In this document: positions 33,761-42,610 of the stretch, in pieces
How positions within the stretch are numbered: position 1 is the stretch's first letter
Layout of the letters: every line of letters begins with the position of its first letter
Source of the DNA: a bacterium
GTDB taxonomy: Bacteria; Armatimonadota; UBA5829
Direction: 5' to 3'
NCBI GenBank assembly: GCA_021371935.1
Contig: JAJFVF010000019.1
Location: 213,268 to 277,267, forward strand
DNA: 64,000 bases
Notes under the pieces: model-generated
The model's input: the letters and a program-made list of their open reading frames with translations, nothing else
Databases searched by the model: none
What the model was told of the DNA's origin: nothing
Made by a program: the position numbers and the translations under genes

Positions 33761-34792
33761 ATGATCGTCGCAATGAAGTCCGGCGCCTCAAAAAGTGAGA
33801 TCGAGGCAGTCGTTGACCGTATATCCACCTACAAACTCAAGCCGCTCAATATGCCCGGAGGCGAACGCACCGCCATCGGCATAGCCAGCGCAATTCCGCC
33901 GGACCTGCGCGGTGCGCTCACGAGCATCCTCGAAAGTATGCCGGGGGTCGATCACGTCACCCAGGTCACGCGCGCGTATAAGTGTGCCTCGCGTGAGTTT
34001 CATCCGGCGGATACTGTTGTGACGGTCAAAGGCGTCTCCATCGGTTCCAAAGAAGTGATTGTTGCTGCCGGACCGTGCGCAATCGAAAGCCGCGATCAAC
34101 TGATGGCTGCTGCGAAGGCCGTCAAAGATAGCGGAGGCAAGCTGCTTCGAGGCGGGGCATTCAAGCCCAGGACTTCGCCGTATGCATTTCAGGGACTGGG
34201 AATCGAAGGTCTCAAGCTTCTCAAAGAGGCAGGTGAGGCTATGGGTCTGGTTACAGTGACTGAGGTGATGGACCCGCATGACCTGGACGCAATAGTGGAA
34301 CACGCGGATATACTCCAGATTGGCGCTCGGAACATGCAGAATTATCCGCTGCTCATCGAAGTCGGCAAGACGAAGCGCCCGGTTGTGCTCAAGCGCGGCT
34401 CCAGCGCGACTATAGACGAGTGGCTCCTTGCGGCTGAGTATATCCTGGCGCAGGGCAACGGCAATGTGATCCTGTGCGAGCGCGGCGTCCATCCTCTCGA
34501 ACGAAACCATACCCGCTACACGCTTGATCTGTCGGCCGTGCCGGTGGTGAAGTCTTTATCGCACCTGCCGGTAATTGTGGACCCGTCGCACGCATGCGGC
34601 AACTGGAGATATGTCTCGGCTATGAGTAAGGCTGCTGTTGCGGCTGGCGCTGACGGGTTGCTTATAGAAATTCATCCACATCCATGCGATGCGCTTTGTG
34701 ACGGTGCGCAGTCTCTCGACCTCGATGTTTTTGCAAAACTTATGGCTGACCTGGGTGCTGTGGCTTCTTCGATTGGACGGTTTATAGATTAG
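33761..34792 (+). CDS. aroF: 3-deoxy-7-phosphoheptulonate synthase (DAHP synthase, type I-beta)
   Basis: 343 residues. An N-terminal ferredoxin-like regulatory domain (about 1-75) is followed by the TIM barrel. Landmarks are GPCAIES, GGAFKPRTSPYAFQG, VLKRGSSATIDEWLLAAEYI and VDPSHACGN. It joins phosphoenolpyruvate and erythrose 4-phosphate in the first step of the shikimate pathway. The N-terminal domain is the usual feedback-control site for tyrosine or phenylalanine in Thermotoga-type enzymes. No other aro genes are in the window. Confidence 0.95.
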   Translation: MIVAMKSGASKSEIEAVVDRISTYKLKPLNMPGGERTAIGIASAIPPDLRGALTSILESMPGVDHVTQVTRAYKCASREFHPADTVVTVKGVSIGSKEVIVAAGPCAIESRDQLMAAAKAVKDSGGKLLRGGAFKPRTSPYAFQGLGIEGLKLLKEAGEAMGLVTVTEVMDPHDLDAIVEHADILQIGARNMQNYPLLIEVGKTKRPVVLKRGSSATIDEWLLAAEYILAQGNGNVILCERGVHPLERNHTRYTLDLSAVPVVKSLSHLPVIVDPSHACGNWRYVSAMSKAAVAAGADGLLIEIHPHPCDALCDGAQSLDLDVFAKLMADLGAVASSIGRFID

Positions 34793-34875
34793 ATATTGTG
34801 AGAGAGTTCAGTTATCCGGGAATTTGTGCTAATTGTAGATTCTATGAGCTTTTTTCTTCCAATGACAGGCATGCC

Positions 34876-34900
34876 GGGAGGGCGAGGCTCCTGCCGAGCC
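34876..34900 (+). repeat. GC-rich dispersed repeat, copy 5
   Basis: GGGAGGGCGAGGCTCC through GAGCC, identical to copy 2 at 19788. Confidence 0.85.
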
Positions 34901-34931
34901 TTATTTATTCCCACTAAACTGAACAGTTCAG

Positions 34932-34971
34932 ATATTGTAATTTGGTGCTCAATATTGTAATCTAGTGCTGT
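34932..34971. repeat. 20-bp tandem repeat upstream of mesB
   Basis: ATATTGTAATTTGGTGCTCA then ATATTGTAATCTAGTGCTGT. It ends about 30 bases before the GTG start and could be an operator or part of a promoter region; this is not established. Confidence 0.5.
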
Positions 34972-34999
34972 CCGACCAAACTCAGGAGAATCAGCCAAA

Positions 35000-36046
35000 G
35001 TGAGCTTCTTACCCAGATGCATGGCCACGGCGATAGGCAGCATGCCGCATGCCGACGCCAAAGCTGCTATAGATATCGTTCTTGATAGTATCCCAGATGC
35101 GCCTATATGGCCTCAGCTTCCCGCAAACGGCATGAACGAGCAGATGGAGGTCCAATACTCCGAGGGTCTGCCGGATGTGGTGATCGATAATGAAAAACAG
35201 CGGATTTATTTCGATACAACTGACGATACATTCGCTGCTCTGGGCGCGTTTATGGAGAAAATCGCAATGGATGAAGTTGACGCCTTCGCCATAAGCCCAG
35301 ACTACTCCAGGGGAATATACGCTATGGAGGTGGCGCTTAAAAACTGCGGTTCGACGCGGCCGTTTGTTAAGGTGCAGACTACCGGGCCGCTGAGTTTTGG
35401 CCTTACTGTTGTTGACCAAGACAAGCGCGCAATATATTACAACGACATCTACAAGGACGCTATTATAAAGGCTCTGACGATGAAGTGTCGATGGCAGATT
35501 CGCAAATTCAAGCCGTATGCCGAAAAAGTGATATGCTTTATCGATGAGCCGATACTCTCGGCGTTCGGATCGTCGACATATGTCAGCGTGAGCCGGGATG
35601 ATGTGATCTCAGCTTTGAACGAGATGATAGAGGCTGTTCACTCCGAAGGTGCGCTTGCGGGCATTCACTGCTGCGGCAACACTGAATGGTCGATACTCAT
35701 CGATGCAGGGGTCGATATCATCAGCTTCGACGCATTCGATTTTGGCGATACTATTGCTCTCTACCCGGATGCCGTCAAAAAATATCTGGAAGACGGCAAG
35801 TATTTGGCATGGGGGATCGTGCCTACAAACAGTGAGAAAGTGCGGTCTCAGTCGGTCGAGAGCCTTGTCGCGAAGTTCGACTCGGTGGTAGATAACCTTG
35901 CCTCAAAAAGTGGGTTGAGCCGCGAATATATCATCGAGCGGGCATTTATTACTCCCTCATGCGGGACTGGTTCGCTGCCGGTTGACGATGCGGAGATGGT
36001 ATTCAGACTTCTAAGCGAAACAAGCAAAGCACTGCAAGGCAGGTAG
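35000..36046 (+). CDS. folate-independent core methionine synthase (MesB-like)
   Basis: 348 residues from GTG 35000, preceded by AGGAG. It matches only the C-terminal catalytic half of MetE (ATAIGSMPH at the start, IDEP at 182-184). Zinc ligands H223, C225 or C224, and C321 are in GIHCCGNTEW and ITPSCGTGSL. The folate-binding N-terminal half of MetE is missing. Core synthases of this kind in Wood-Ljungdahl anaerobes (MesB) are predicted to take methyl from the corrinoid iron-sulfur protein. Its place directly before cooC and the CODH/ACS genes supports that donor. Assignment to MesB rather than another core family is inferred. Confidence 0.8.
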   Translation: MSFLPRCMATAIGSMPHADAKAAIDIVLDSIPDAPIWPQLPANGMNEQMEVQYSEGLPDVVIDNEKQRIYFDTTDDTFAALGAFMEKIAMDEVDAFAISPDYSRGIYAMEVALKNCGSTRPFVKVQTTGPLSFGLTVVDQDKRAIYYNDIYKDAIIKALTMKCRWQIRKFKPYAEKVICFIDEPILSAFGSSTYVSVSRDDVISALNEMIEAVHSEGALAGIHCCGNTEWSILIDAGVDIISFDAFDFGDTIALYPDAVKKYLEDGKYLAWGIVPTNSEKVRSQSVESLVAKFDSVVDNLASKSGLSREYIIERAFITPSCGTGSLPVDDAEMVFRLLSETSKALQGR

Positions 36047-36048
36047 TT

Positions 36049-36801
36049 ATGGGTTATACGATAGCGGTTACAGGCAAAGGTGGCGTGGGCAAGACCACAA
36101 TCTCCACACTGATTCTCCAATGGCTGGTGGCGCACAAAGAGACGCCCGTGTTGGCGGTGGATGCCGACTCAAACGCCAACCTCAACGAGGCTTTGGGAAT
36201 CACGTACGAGGCGTCTGTCGGCGGGATACGCGAAGAGGCAAGATCAACTGCAACCAAGTTGGCCGGGATCGCCAAGCAGGAGTTTCTGGATATGCAGGTG
36301 CAGTCGGCTCTGGTCGAGCAGGAAGGTTACGACCTGATCGTGATGGGTAGACCTGAAGGTCCGGGCTGCTACTGCTTCGCCAACAACGTGCTGCGCGATG
36401 TGATCCAACGACTTTCGTCGAACTACAAGCATATTTTGGTGGACAGCGAGGCGGGCTGCGAGCATATCTCGCGTCGGACTCTGCTCAAGATAGACTTTTT
36501 GCTTATTGTGTCCGACTGCAGTGTGCGCGGTATACGCACTGCAAAGCGCATTGCCGACCTGACGCAGGAGATGGGCACGCCGGTCGCAAATCGTGGATTG
36601 ATTGTCAATCGAGTGCCTGACGGTGTATTACCGGAAAGAGTAAAGGCCGAAGTAGATGCTGCGGGTCTGCTGCTGCTTGAGGTCATAAAAATGGATGATA
36701 ACGTGGCCGCGCTGGATGCGGACGGATTGGCGGTCGGCGATATACCGGCTGATTCGGCGTGCAGGATGAGTGTAGACAAAATGATGAGCCATTTGATTTA
36801 G
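36049..36801 (+). CDS. cooC: CO dehydrogenase maturation ATPase CooC
   Basis: 250 residues of the MinD/ParA-type P-loop group. The deviant Walker A is GKGGVGKTT (about 10-18) and VLAVDADSNANL follows, as in CooC/AcsF. The mid-region MGRPEGPGCYCFANNVLRDVI carries the CxC motif that binds nickel at the dimer interface. CooC loads nickel into CODH or ACS. It starts two bases after the mesB stop. Its own stop codon is part of a heptanucleotide array. Confidence 0.93.
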   Translation: MGYTIAVTGKGGVGKTTISTLILQWLVAHKETPVLAVDADSNANLNEALGITYEASVGGIREEARSTATKLAGIAKQEFLDMQVQSALVEQEGYDLIVMGRPEGPGCYCFANNVLRDVIQRLSSNYKHILVDSEAGCEHISRRTLLKIDFLLIVSDCSVRGIRTAKRIADLTQEMGTPVANRGLIVNRVPDGVLPERVKAEVDAAGLLLLEVIKMDDNVAALDADGLAVGDIPADSACRMSVDKMMSHLI

Positions 36802-36820
36802 TATTTTATATTTTGGATTG
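36797..36820. repeat. heptanucleotide array containing a stop codon
   Basis: TTTAGTA TTTTATA TTTTGGA; the TAG of cooC is inside the first unit. Confidence 0.8.
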
Positions 36821-36868
36821 ATTATTGCTCTCTGTACCGACACCTAACAACCAATTTTGGAGACTCCG

Positions 36869-38068
36869 ATGGCTGTTGATATAACTGAATTTACGCGCAC
36901 ATGCACAATGGGCACTGCTTCCATTTCCGATTTCGCCAAAACGAAAATTGCAGCCCTCAAGCTCGCATCGCAGAAGCGCAGTGGGATAGTGGACGCAAAA
37001 AGTCTGCGCAAGGCTGCATCACTCTTCGACATCGATACCGATGGCAGGGGCGATTATGAGATAGCATCCGACCTGGCTGATTTTTTTATGAGTCAATTCT
37101 CTTGGTCGGACCAGCCGAGCGCTGCATTGAACCTGGCTCCGGTAAAACTCAGGCAGCACTGGAAGAATATCGGTGTCGAGCCGAGTGGAATCGATTCGGT
37201 AGTGATTGAAGCTCTGGCTGGTGCTGGTGACATGACTAAGACGTGTATGAAATGCGGCATAGCTGACGGCTGGATAGGCTCACTTGTCGCCACTATCACG
37301 TCGGACATACTTGATGGTTCGCCGGAGCCGTTTGTGGCTCATGCCGATCCTGATAAGCATGTCGAGTGTAAAAACTTCAATGATTCCATTAAAAGTGACA
37401 CTGGTGTCGAGCTGATCGCAGGGTTCTCGAATGAGTCGATTGCGCATATGCTCGGTGGGCGGTTCAGAGCAGGGTTCCAAGTCTTCTCGGATGCGATAAC
37501 TGACGGCAGAATCCGCGGGATCGTATGCCTGTTCGGCTGCAGTCAAAGTGATACCGGTTTGGCCGATATAGCGGGTGAGCTTATAAAGAAAAATGTCCTC
37601 GTGCTCAATATTGGGTGCTGTGCGGTCGAGTTGGCAAAGGCCGGACTGCTTCTGCCTGAAGCGGCTGAACGTGCCGGTGAGACACTTGCTGAGATGTGCG
37701 AGATGATAGGGATGCCGCTTGTTCTGCAGATGGGATCGTGTTATGAAGGCGCTCGTGTGCTCTTATTGGCAAATGAACTACTCGCGTTGGGTGGACTCGG
37801 CGAGGACTTCTCTGATATGCCGCTAGCCGCATATTGTGGTCAAATTGATGGAAGAGGTGCTGCAATTGCGAGCTGCTTTGCAGCAAGTGGTCTATTCACG
37901 GTGATAGGCAAATCCGGGTTTTCCACTTTCCACTTTCCGCTTTCCACTGTTGACGATCCTGTCGACGCGATAATCACGCACATCGAGTCCAAGCGTGATG
38001 ATCTGAAGATCAATGCTCAGCGCGAACGCAAATTACTGGATATGAAGGAGCGCAGGGAACTGGTATGA
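36869..38068 (+). CDS. short CooS-like protein lacking one Rossmann domain and the B/D clusters
   Basis: 399 residues against about 630 for CooS. ATG 36869 has GGAG six bases upstream. The helical region (GIADGWIGSLVATITSDILDGSPEP) and the last Rossmann domain are well matched. C224 (VCLFGC), C250 (LNIGC) and C291 (QMGSC) correspond to the last three C-cluster ligands of CooS. The middle domain with the His and two other Cys ligands is missing, as is the N-terminal iron-sulfur Cys motif. A canonical Ni-Fe-S C-cluster is therefore unlikely. A heptanucleotide array (37920-37947) codes FSTFHFPLST in the C-terminal part. It may be a scaffold, or use another metal site. Confidence 0.8.
   Translation: MAVDITEFTRTCTMGTASISDFAKTKIAALKLASQKRSGIVDAKSLRKAASLFDIDTDGRGDYEIASDLADFFMSQFSWSDQPSAALNLAPVKLRQHWKNIGVEPSGIDSVVIEALAGAGDMTKTCMKCGIADGWIGSLVATITSDILDGSPEPFVAHADPDKHVECKNFNDSIKSDTGVELIAGFSNESIAHMLGGRFRAGFQVFSDAITDGRIRGIVCLFGCSQSDTGLADIAGELIKKNVLVLNIGCCAVELAKAGLLLPEAAERAGETLAEMCEMIGMPLVLQMGSCYEGARVLLLANELLALGGLGEDFSDMPLAAYCGQIDGRGAAIASCFAASGLFTVIGKSGFSTFHFPLSTVDDPVDAIITHIESKRDDLKINAQRERKLLDMKERRELV
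37920..37947. repeat. heptanucleotide array inside a coding region
   Basis: TTTCCAC TTTCCAC TTTCCGC TTTCCAC, read in frame within the CooS-like gene. Confidence 0.85.
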
Positions 38069-41000
38069 GCAAAATTATATCCTCCATAGCCATATCCGGC
38101 GCACAAAAAGTGGTTGGGGCAGTCGATTCGGCTGTGCGGCAGGTGATTGCCGACAAGGGCAGCGACTGCCCGGTGGGCTTTCCAGATACTGCCTATTATC
38201 TGCCGGTGATATACTCGCTGCTGGGTCATAAGGTCGAGACACTCGGGGACATGCTGCCGGTGCTGGATGAGTGCAAGGCTCTGCTGGCTCCTCCGCCGTC
38301 TGAGAACGCATGGCTGCCGTATTTCGGCAGTACTCTGGACGCGGGTATGGCGACACTTTTTGCTGCCGAGATGCTTGAAGCGTGCAAATATCTGATCGGT
38401 CCGAACCCTGTGGATGGAATATGGCTGGGCGCTGCAAGCGATGTGATTATACGCGAGCGAGGGATCGAGTTTGTGGACGGTTCCGCTCCGGGATTTGCCG
38501 CTATTGTGGGTGCGGCTCCTGATGTCGAAACTGCGGTCAGGATCGCACGTGAGCTTCAAGAGAAGAACATCTACGTCTTCATGGCCGGTGAGACTGACGG
38601 CATATCCTTTGCTGAGCAGCTCGTCGAAGGCGGAGTGGAAGTCGGATGGGACACTCGTCTTGTTCCATTCGGCAAGGATGTCTCGGCTGCGATATACGCG
38701 CTGGGCTTTGCGAACCGCGCGGCACTGTCATTCGGCGGTGTCCAGCCAGGCGATTATGCTCGCAATCTCAAATATAACAAAGACCGCATCTTCGCATTCG
38801 TGATGGCTCTGGGCGCTGTGGATGAGATCAAATGCGCTGCCGCAGCCGGTGCGCTCAGTTACGGCTTCCCGATTATTGCCGACACTGCCATTCCGCAGAT
38901 ATTGCCCAGCGGCGTATGTACATATGAGCACATCATCTCGGATGTGCCGCTGGATCAGATAGTCGAAAAAGCTCTTGAAGTGCGCGGGTGCAAAATCAAG
39001 ATCACAAAAGTCCCGATTCCGGTTACCTATGGCGCGGCATTCGAGGGCGAGAGGATCAGGAAAGAACAGACCCACGTCGAGTTCGGCGGCAACCGCACGC
39101 CCGCATTCGAGTATGTGACCACAAAAGATCTCGATGAGGTCCAGGACGGCAGGATTGAAGTTGTCGGGCCGGATGTGAATGATGTCGAGCCGGGCACCGC
39201 TCTGCCGCTGGGTATATGGGTGGAAGTGGCAGGCCGTAAGATGCAGTCCGACTTCGAGTCGATCCTTGAGCGCCAGATTCATCACCTGATCAACGGCGCC
39301 GAGGGTATCTGGCACATGGGTCAGCGCGACATCATATGGGTAAGGATCAGCAAAAACGCCCAGGCCAAGGGCTTTACTATCGCTCACCTGGGAGAAATTC
39401 TGCATGCCAAGCTCCTGAATGAATATCCGGCGATTGTGGATAAGGTGCAGGTGACGCTCTTCACCAAGAAGGACGAGGTCGAAAAACGCCTGACTGAGGC
39501 GCGAAGGGTCTATCGTGAGCGCAATTTGCGTGTGGAGTCGCTTACTGACGAGACTGTGGACACGTTCTATTCATGCCTGCTGTGCCAGAGTTTTGCGCCC
39601 AATCATGTCTGTGTCATAACTCCTGAGAGGCTGGGGCTGTGTGGTGCATATAACTGGCTGGACGGCAAGGCAGCCTATGAGATCGACCCGACAGGTCCGA
39701 ACCAGCCGCTGGTGAAGGGCGAATGTCTGGACCCGGTTCGCGGGCAGTGGAAGAATATCAACGACTACGTATATCAAAACTCCAAGCAGACTATCAAAGC
39801 GTTCAACGCATACTCGATGCTCAAAGACCCGATGACGAGCTGCGGTTGCTTCGAGGCGATAGTCGCGATGCTGCCGGAGTGCAACGGAGTCGCGATAGTG
39901 AGCCGCGAGTATCCGGGCAATACGCCAATGGGCATGAAGTTCTCCACTCTTGCGGGTATGATCGGCGGAGGCATTCAAACACCGGGCTTTATAGGTGTAG
40001 GCAAAGCCTACATCTCAAGCCGGAAGTTTATTGCATCCGAGGGTGGGCACAAACGCATCGTCTGGATGCCTAAAGAACTCAAAGATTCCCTGCGCGAAGA
40101 GCTGCTTCATATCGGCGAACAGGTTGGCATACCCGGCTTTATTGATATGATCGCTGATGAAACAATCGCGATGGACGATGCCTCGATCCGTGCTCATATG
40201 GAGAAGGTGAGCCATCCTGCGCTGGATATGTGGGATATTACCCAGTCATCACCGGAGGCCGAGGCATGGGATGCAAAGAAAGCTGCCGCTCCGGTGGCAG
40301 AGCCGGTGCATATCGAGACTGTCAAACCGGCTGAACCCGTGAAAACTGCCAAACCTGTAGTCAAGCCTGTAGAGGCAGTGGCTGCTGCGCCTGTGGTTTC
40401 ACCGGACAGGCAATATACGTCGGCTGAGATTGTCATGCCCGGCAGGTTCAGTGTGCCCGGCGAGACGGCCAACATGCAGGTTCGCACAGTTACACTCGGC
40501 GGCGGCGGGACACGGACATCGGCTGTGACCATTGGAGGAGCGTCCACGCTGCCGTTCAGGCATTTCGAGGGCGACACGGGCTGCAGGCAGATAGTCGCGA
40601 TGGAGGTCTTCGATCAGGTCTCGCCAAAGCTGCCTGAGAGCATACTCGAAGCATACGGCAATCTGCTTGAAAATCCTGCCGGTATGGCTAAATACTGCGT
40701 TGAGGAGCTTGGTGCGGAGGCGATCAGCGTCAGACTCGACGGGACCCATCCCGATAATGGCGACAAATCACCAGAAGAAGCGGCAAAAGTAGTCGAGAGC
40801 GTGCTCAAGGCTGTAGGAGTGCCGATTATAGTGACTGGTCCGGGCAATTATGATAAAATGAACGAGGTAATCAAGCAGATAGCCAGTGAGTTTACCGGCG
40901 AAAACCTGCTCCTGAACTGGGCGGAGACGGATAATTACAAGACACTCGCCGCCGCCGCGATGGGATATGGGCACTCTGTGGTCGCTCAGACGCCGATAGA

Positions 41001-41403
41001 TGTCAATATGGCCAAGCAGCTCAATATTCTGATGACCAATATGGGGATCGCACCGGAGAAGATAGTGATCGATGCTCTTACCGGCGCTATAGGCTATGGC
41101 CTTGAATATACATATTCTGTGATGGAGCGAATACGCACCGCGGCGTTTACTGGTGACGCTATGCTAGCTATGCCGATGCTGGGCACTCCGGGCTGCGAGG
41201 TCGCAAAGACAAAGGAGAGCAAGGCTCCTCAAGATGCATTTCCACTTTGGGGATCGGCTGAGAAGCGCGGAGCTTTACTTGAGATAGCGACGGCCATGAG
41301 CCTGCTGAATGCGGGTGCGGATTTGCTGATTATGTATCATCCTCTTGCCGCTAAGACAGTCAAGCAGAAGATTGCAGAGATGGGGGAAATAGGTAACAGG
41401 TAA
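38065..41403 (+). CDS. acetyl-CoA synthase fused to corrinoid protein small subunit (AcsB-AcsD)
   Basis: 1112 residues. Residues 1 to about 732 are acetyl-CoA synthase of normal length. The A-cluster cysteines are C504, C507, C516, C526 (FYSCLLC, HVC, GLC) and C593, C595 (TSCGC). Residues about 733-785 form an Ala/Pro/Val/Lys-rich linker. Residues about 786-1112 are the small TIM-barrel subunit of the corrinoid iron-sulfur protein (FEGDTGCRQIVAMEVFD, LNWAETDNYKTLAAAAMGYGHSVVAQ). ACS joins methyl, CO and CoA; AcsD supports the B12 subunit AcsC. A physical link of these two is unusual. The start overlaps the cooS-like stop (ATGA). AcsC and AcsE are not in the window. Confidence 0.93.
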   Translation: MSKIISSIAISGAQKVVGAVDSAVRQVIADKGSDCPVGFPDTAYYLPVIYSLLGHKVETLGDMLPVLDECKALLAPPPSENAWLPYFGSTLDAGMATLFAAEMLEACKYLIGPNPVDGIWLGAASDVIIRERGIEFVDGSAPGFAAIVGAAPDVETAVRIARELQEKNIYVFMAGETDGISFAEQLVEGGVEVGWDTRLVPFGKDVSAAIYALGFANRAALSFGGVQPGDYARNLKYNKDRIFAFVMALGAVDEIKCAAAAGALSYGFPIIADTAIPQILPSGVCTYEHIISDVPLDQIVEKALEVRGCKIKITKVPIPVTYGAAFEGERIRKEQTHVEFGGNRTPAFEYVTTKDLDEVQDGRIEVVGPDVNDVEPGTALPLGIWVEVAGRKMQSDFESILERQIHHLINGAEGIWHMGQRDIIWVRISKNAQAKGFTIAHLGEILHAKLLNEYPAIVDKVQVTLFTKKDEVEKRLTEARRVYRERNLRVESLTDETVDTFYSCLLCQSFAPNHVCVITPERLGLCGAYNWLDGKAAYEIDPTGPNQPLVKGECLDPVRGQWKNINDYVYQNSKQTIKAFNAYSMLKDPMTSCGCFEAIVAMLPECNGVAIVSREYPGNTPMGMKFSTLAGMIGGGIQTPGFIGVGKAYISSRKFIASEGGHKRIVWMPKELKDSLREELLHIGEQVGIPGFIDMIADETIAMDDASIRAHMEKVSHPALDMWDITQSSPEAEAWDAKKAAAPVAEPVHIETVKPAEPVKTAKPVVKPVEAVAAAPVVSPDRQYTSAEIVMPGRFSVPGETANMQVRTVTLGGGGTRTSAVTIGGASTLPFRHFEGDTGCRQIVAMEVFDQVSPKLPESILEAYGNLLENPAGMAKYCVEELGAEAISVRLDGTHPDNGDKSPEEAAKVVESVLKAVGVPIIVTGPGNYDKMNEVIKQIASEFTGENLLLNWAETDNYKTLAAAAMGYGHSVVAQTPIDVNMAKQLNILMTNMGIAPEKIVIDALTGAIGYGLEYTYSVMERIRTAAFTGDAMLAMPMLGTPGCEVAKTKESKAPQDAFPLWGSAEKRGALLEIATAMSLLNAGADLLIMYHPLAAKTVKQKIAEMGEIGNR

Positions 41404-41409
41404 TAGGTG
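41389..41409. repeat. heptanucleotide array containing a stop codon
   Basis: ATAGGTA ACAGGTA ATAGGTG; the TAA of the AcsB-AcsD gene spans two units, and the last three residues (GNR) are encoded by the array. Confidence 0.7.
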
Positions 41410-41419
41410 TGTGAGACAG

Positions 41420-42610
41420 ATGGAACCGATAGAGATAAAGAAAAACATTTACTGGGTGGGAGCGCTGGACTGGGATGTGCGCGATTTCCACGGCTATTCC
41501 ACTCCCCAGGGAACGACATATAATGCATATCTGGTCATAGACGACAAGGTTACGCTCTTCGATACTGTGAAAAAAGGCCATGGCTGCGCGCTTATCTCCA
41601 ACATAAAGCGCATTATCGACCCCGCAAAAATTGACTATATAGTAGTAAACCATGTCGAGCCGGATCACAGCGGGTCTATGCCCGAGGTGATGGAAATAGT
41701 CAGGCCGGAGAAAGTGTTCTGTTCGTCAAACGGCAAAAAGTCGCTGCTTGCGCATTATCATCGTGATGACTGGCCGTATGAAGTGGTCACCGACGGCCAG
41801 ACTCTGAGCCTGGGTTCAAAGACAGTGCGTTTTCTCGAGACCCGAATGCTCCACTGGCCGGACAGCATGTTTTCATATATCGAGCAGGACAAGTTGCTGA
41901 TATCGCAGGATGCGTTCGGCGAACACTGGGCGACCACTGAGCGATTCGATGATGAGGTTGACCAGTCTAAACTGATGCACGAGGCTGCCAAGTATTACGC
42001 CAATATCCTGCTGCCTTATTCGCCGCTCGTGCAAAAGCTGTTGGCACGTGTGAGTGAGATGAACCTTGAGATAGAGATGATCGCACCGGACCATGGTGTG
42101 ATCTGGCGGAGCAATCCCGGTTCCATCATCGAAGCATGGGGCAAATGGAGCAGGCAGGAGACAACAGCCAAGGCCCTGGTCGTCTATGATACCATGTGGC
42201 ACAGCACAGAGCATATGGCCAACGCCATTGCCGAGGGTCTTGACGCCGAGGGCATAAGCGTCAAAGTCATGAATATGCAGTTCAACCACCGCAGCGATGT
42301 CGCGACCGAGATGCTGGACGCCAAAGCGATCATATTCGGCTCAGCGACCATCAACAACGGCATGCTCCCGCGAATGGCCGATGTCGTAAGCTATGTGAAG
42401 GGTCTGCGCCCGGCGAACAAGATAGGCGCTGCGTTCGGGTCATACGGATGGGGCGGCGAGGCGGTCAAGCTGCTCAATGCTGCTATGGAAGAGATGAAGT
42501 TCGATATCATCGATCCGGGCGTGCGTGTGAACTATGTTCCCACCGAATCCGACTTAGCAGGTTGTGTTGAGTTGGGGCGAAAAGTCGCCAAGGCGATAAA
42601 AGGTGAGTAA
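41420..42610 (+). CDS. fprA: flavodiiron protein FprA (A-type)
   Basis: 396 residues from ATG 41420. The metallo-beta-lactamase-like domain has NHVEPDHSG (di-iron ligands), MLHWPDSMFSY, DAFGEH and APDHGVIWR. The flavodoxin domain (VVYDTMWHSTEHMANAIAEGL) follows from about residue 250. These enzymes reduce oxygen or NO to harmless products, protecting anaerobes. Placed directly after the oxygen-sensitive ACS gene, it probably protects that system. In acetogens FprA-type genes often sit near Wood-Ljungdahl genes. Confidence 0.93.
   Translation: MEPIEIKKNIYWVGALDWDVRDFHGYSTPQGTTYNAYLVIDDKVTLFDTVKKGHGCALISNIKRIIDPAKIDYIVVNHVEPDHSGSMPEVMEIVRPEKVFCSSNGKKSLLAHYHRDDWPYEVVTDGQTLSLGSKTVRFLETRMLHWPDSMFSYIEQDKLLISQDAFGEHWATTERFDDEVDQSKLMHEAAKYYANILLPYSPLVQKLLARVSEMNLEIEMIAPDHGVIWRSNPGSIIEAWGKWSRQETTAKALVVYDTMWHSTEHMANAIAEGLDAEGISVKVMNMQFNHRSDVATEMLDAKAIIFGSATINNGMLPRMADVVSYVKGLRPANKIGAAFGSYGWGGEAVKLLNAAMEEMKFDIIDPGVRVNYVPTESDLAGCVELGRKVAKAIKGE

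Noticed and set aside
14742-41409. Heptanucleotide arrays as CRISPR repeats
   Set aside because: Units are 7 bases with no spacers and no cas genes are present.
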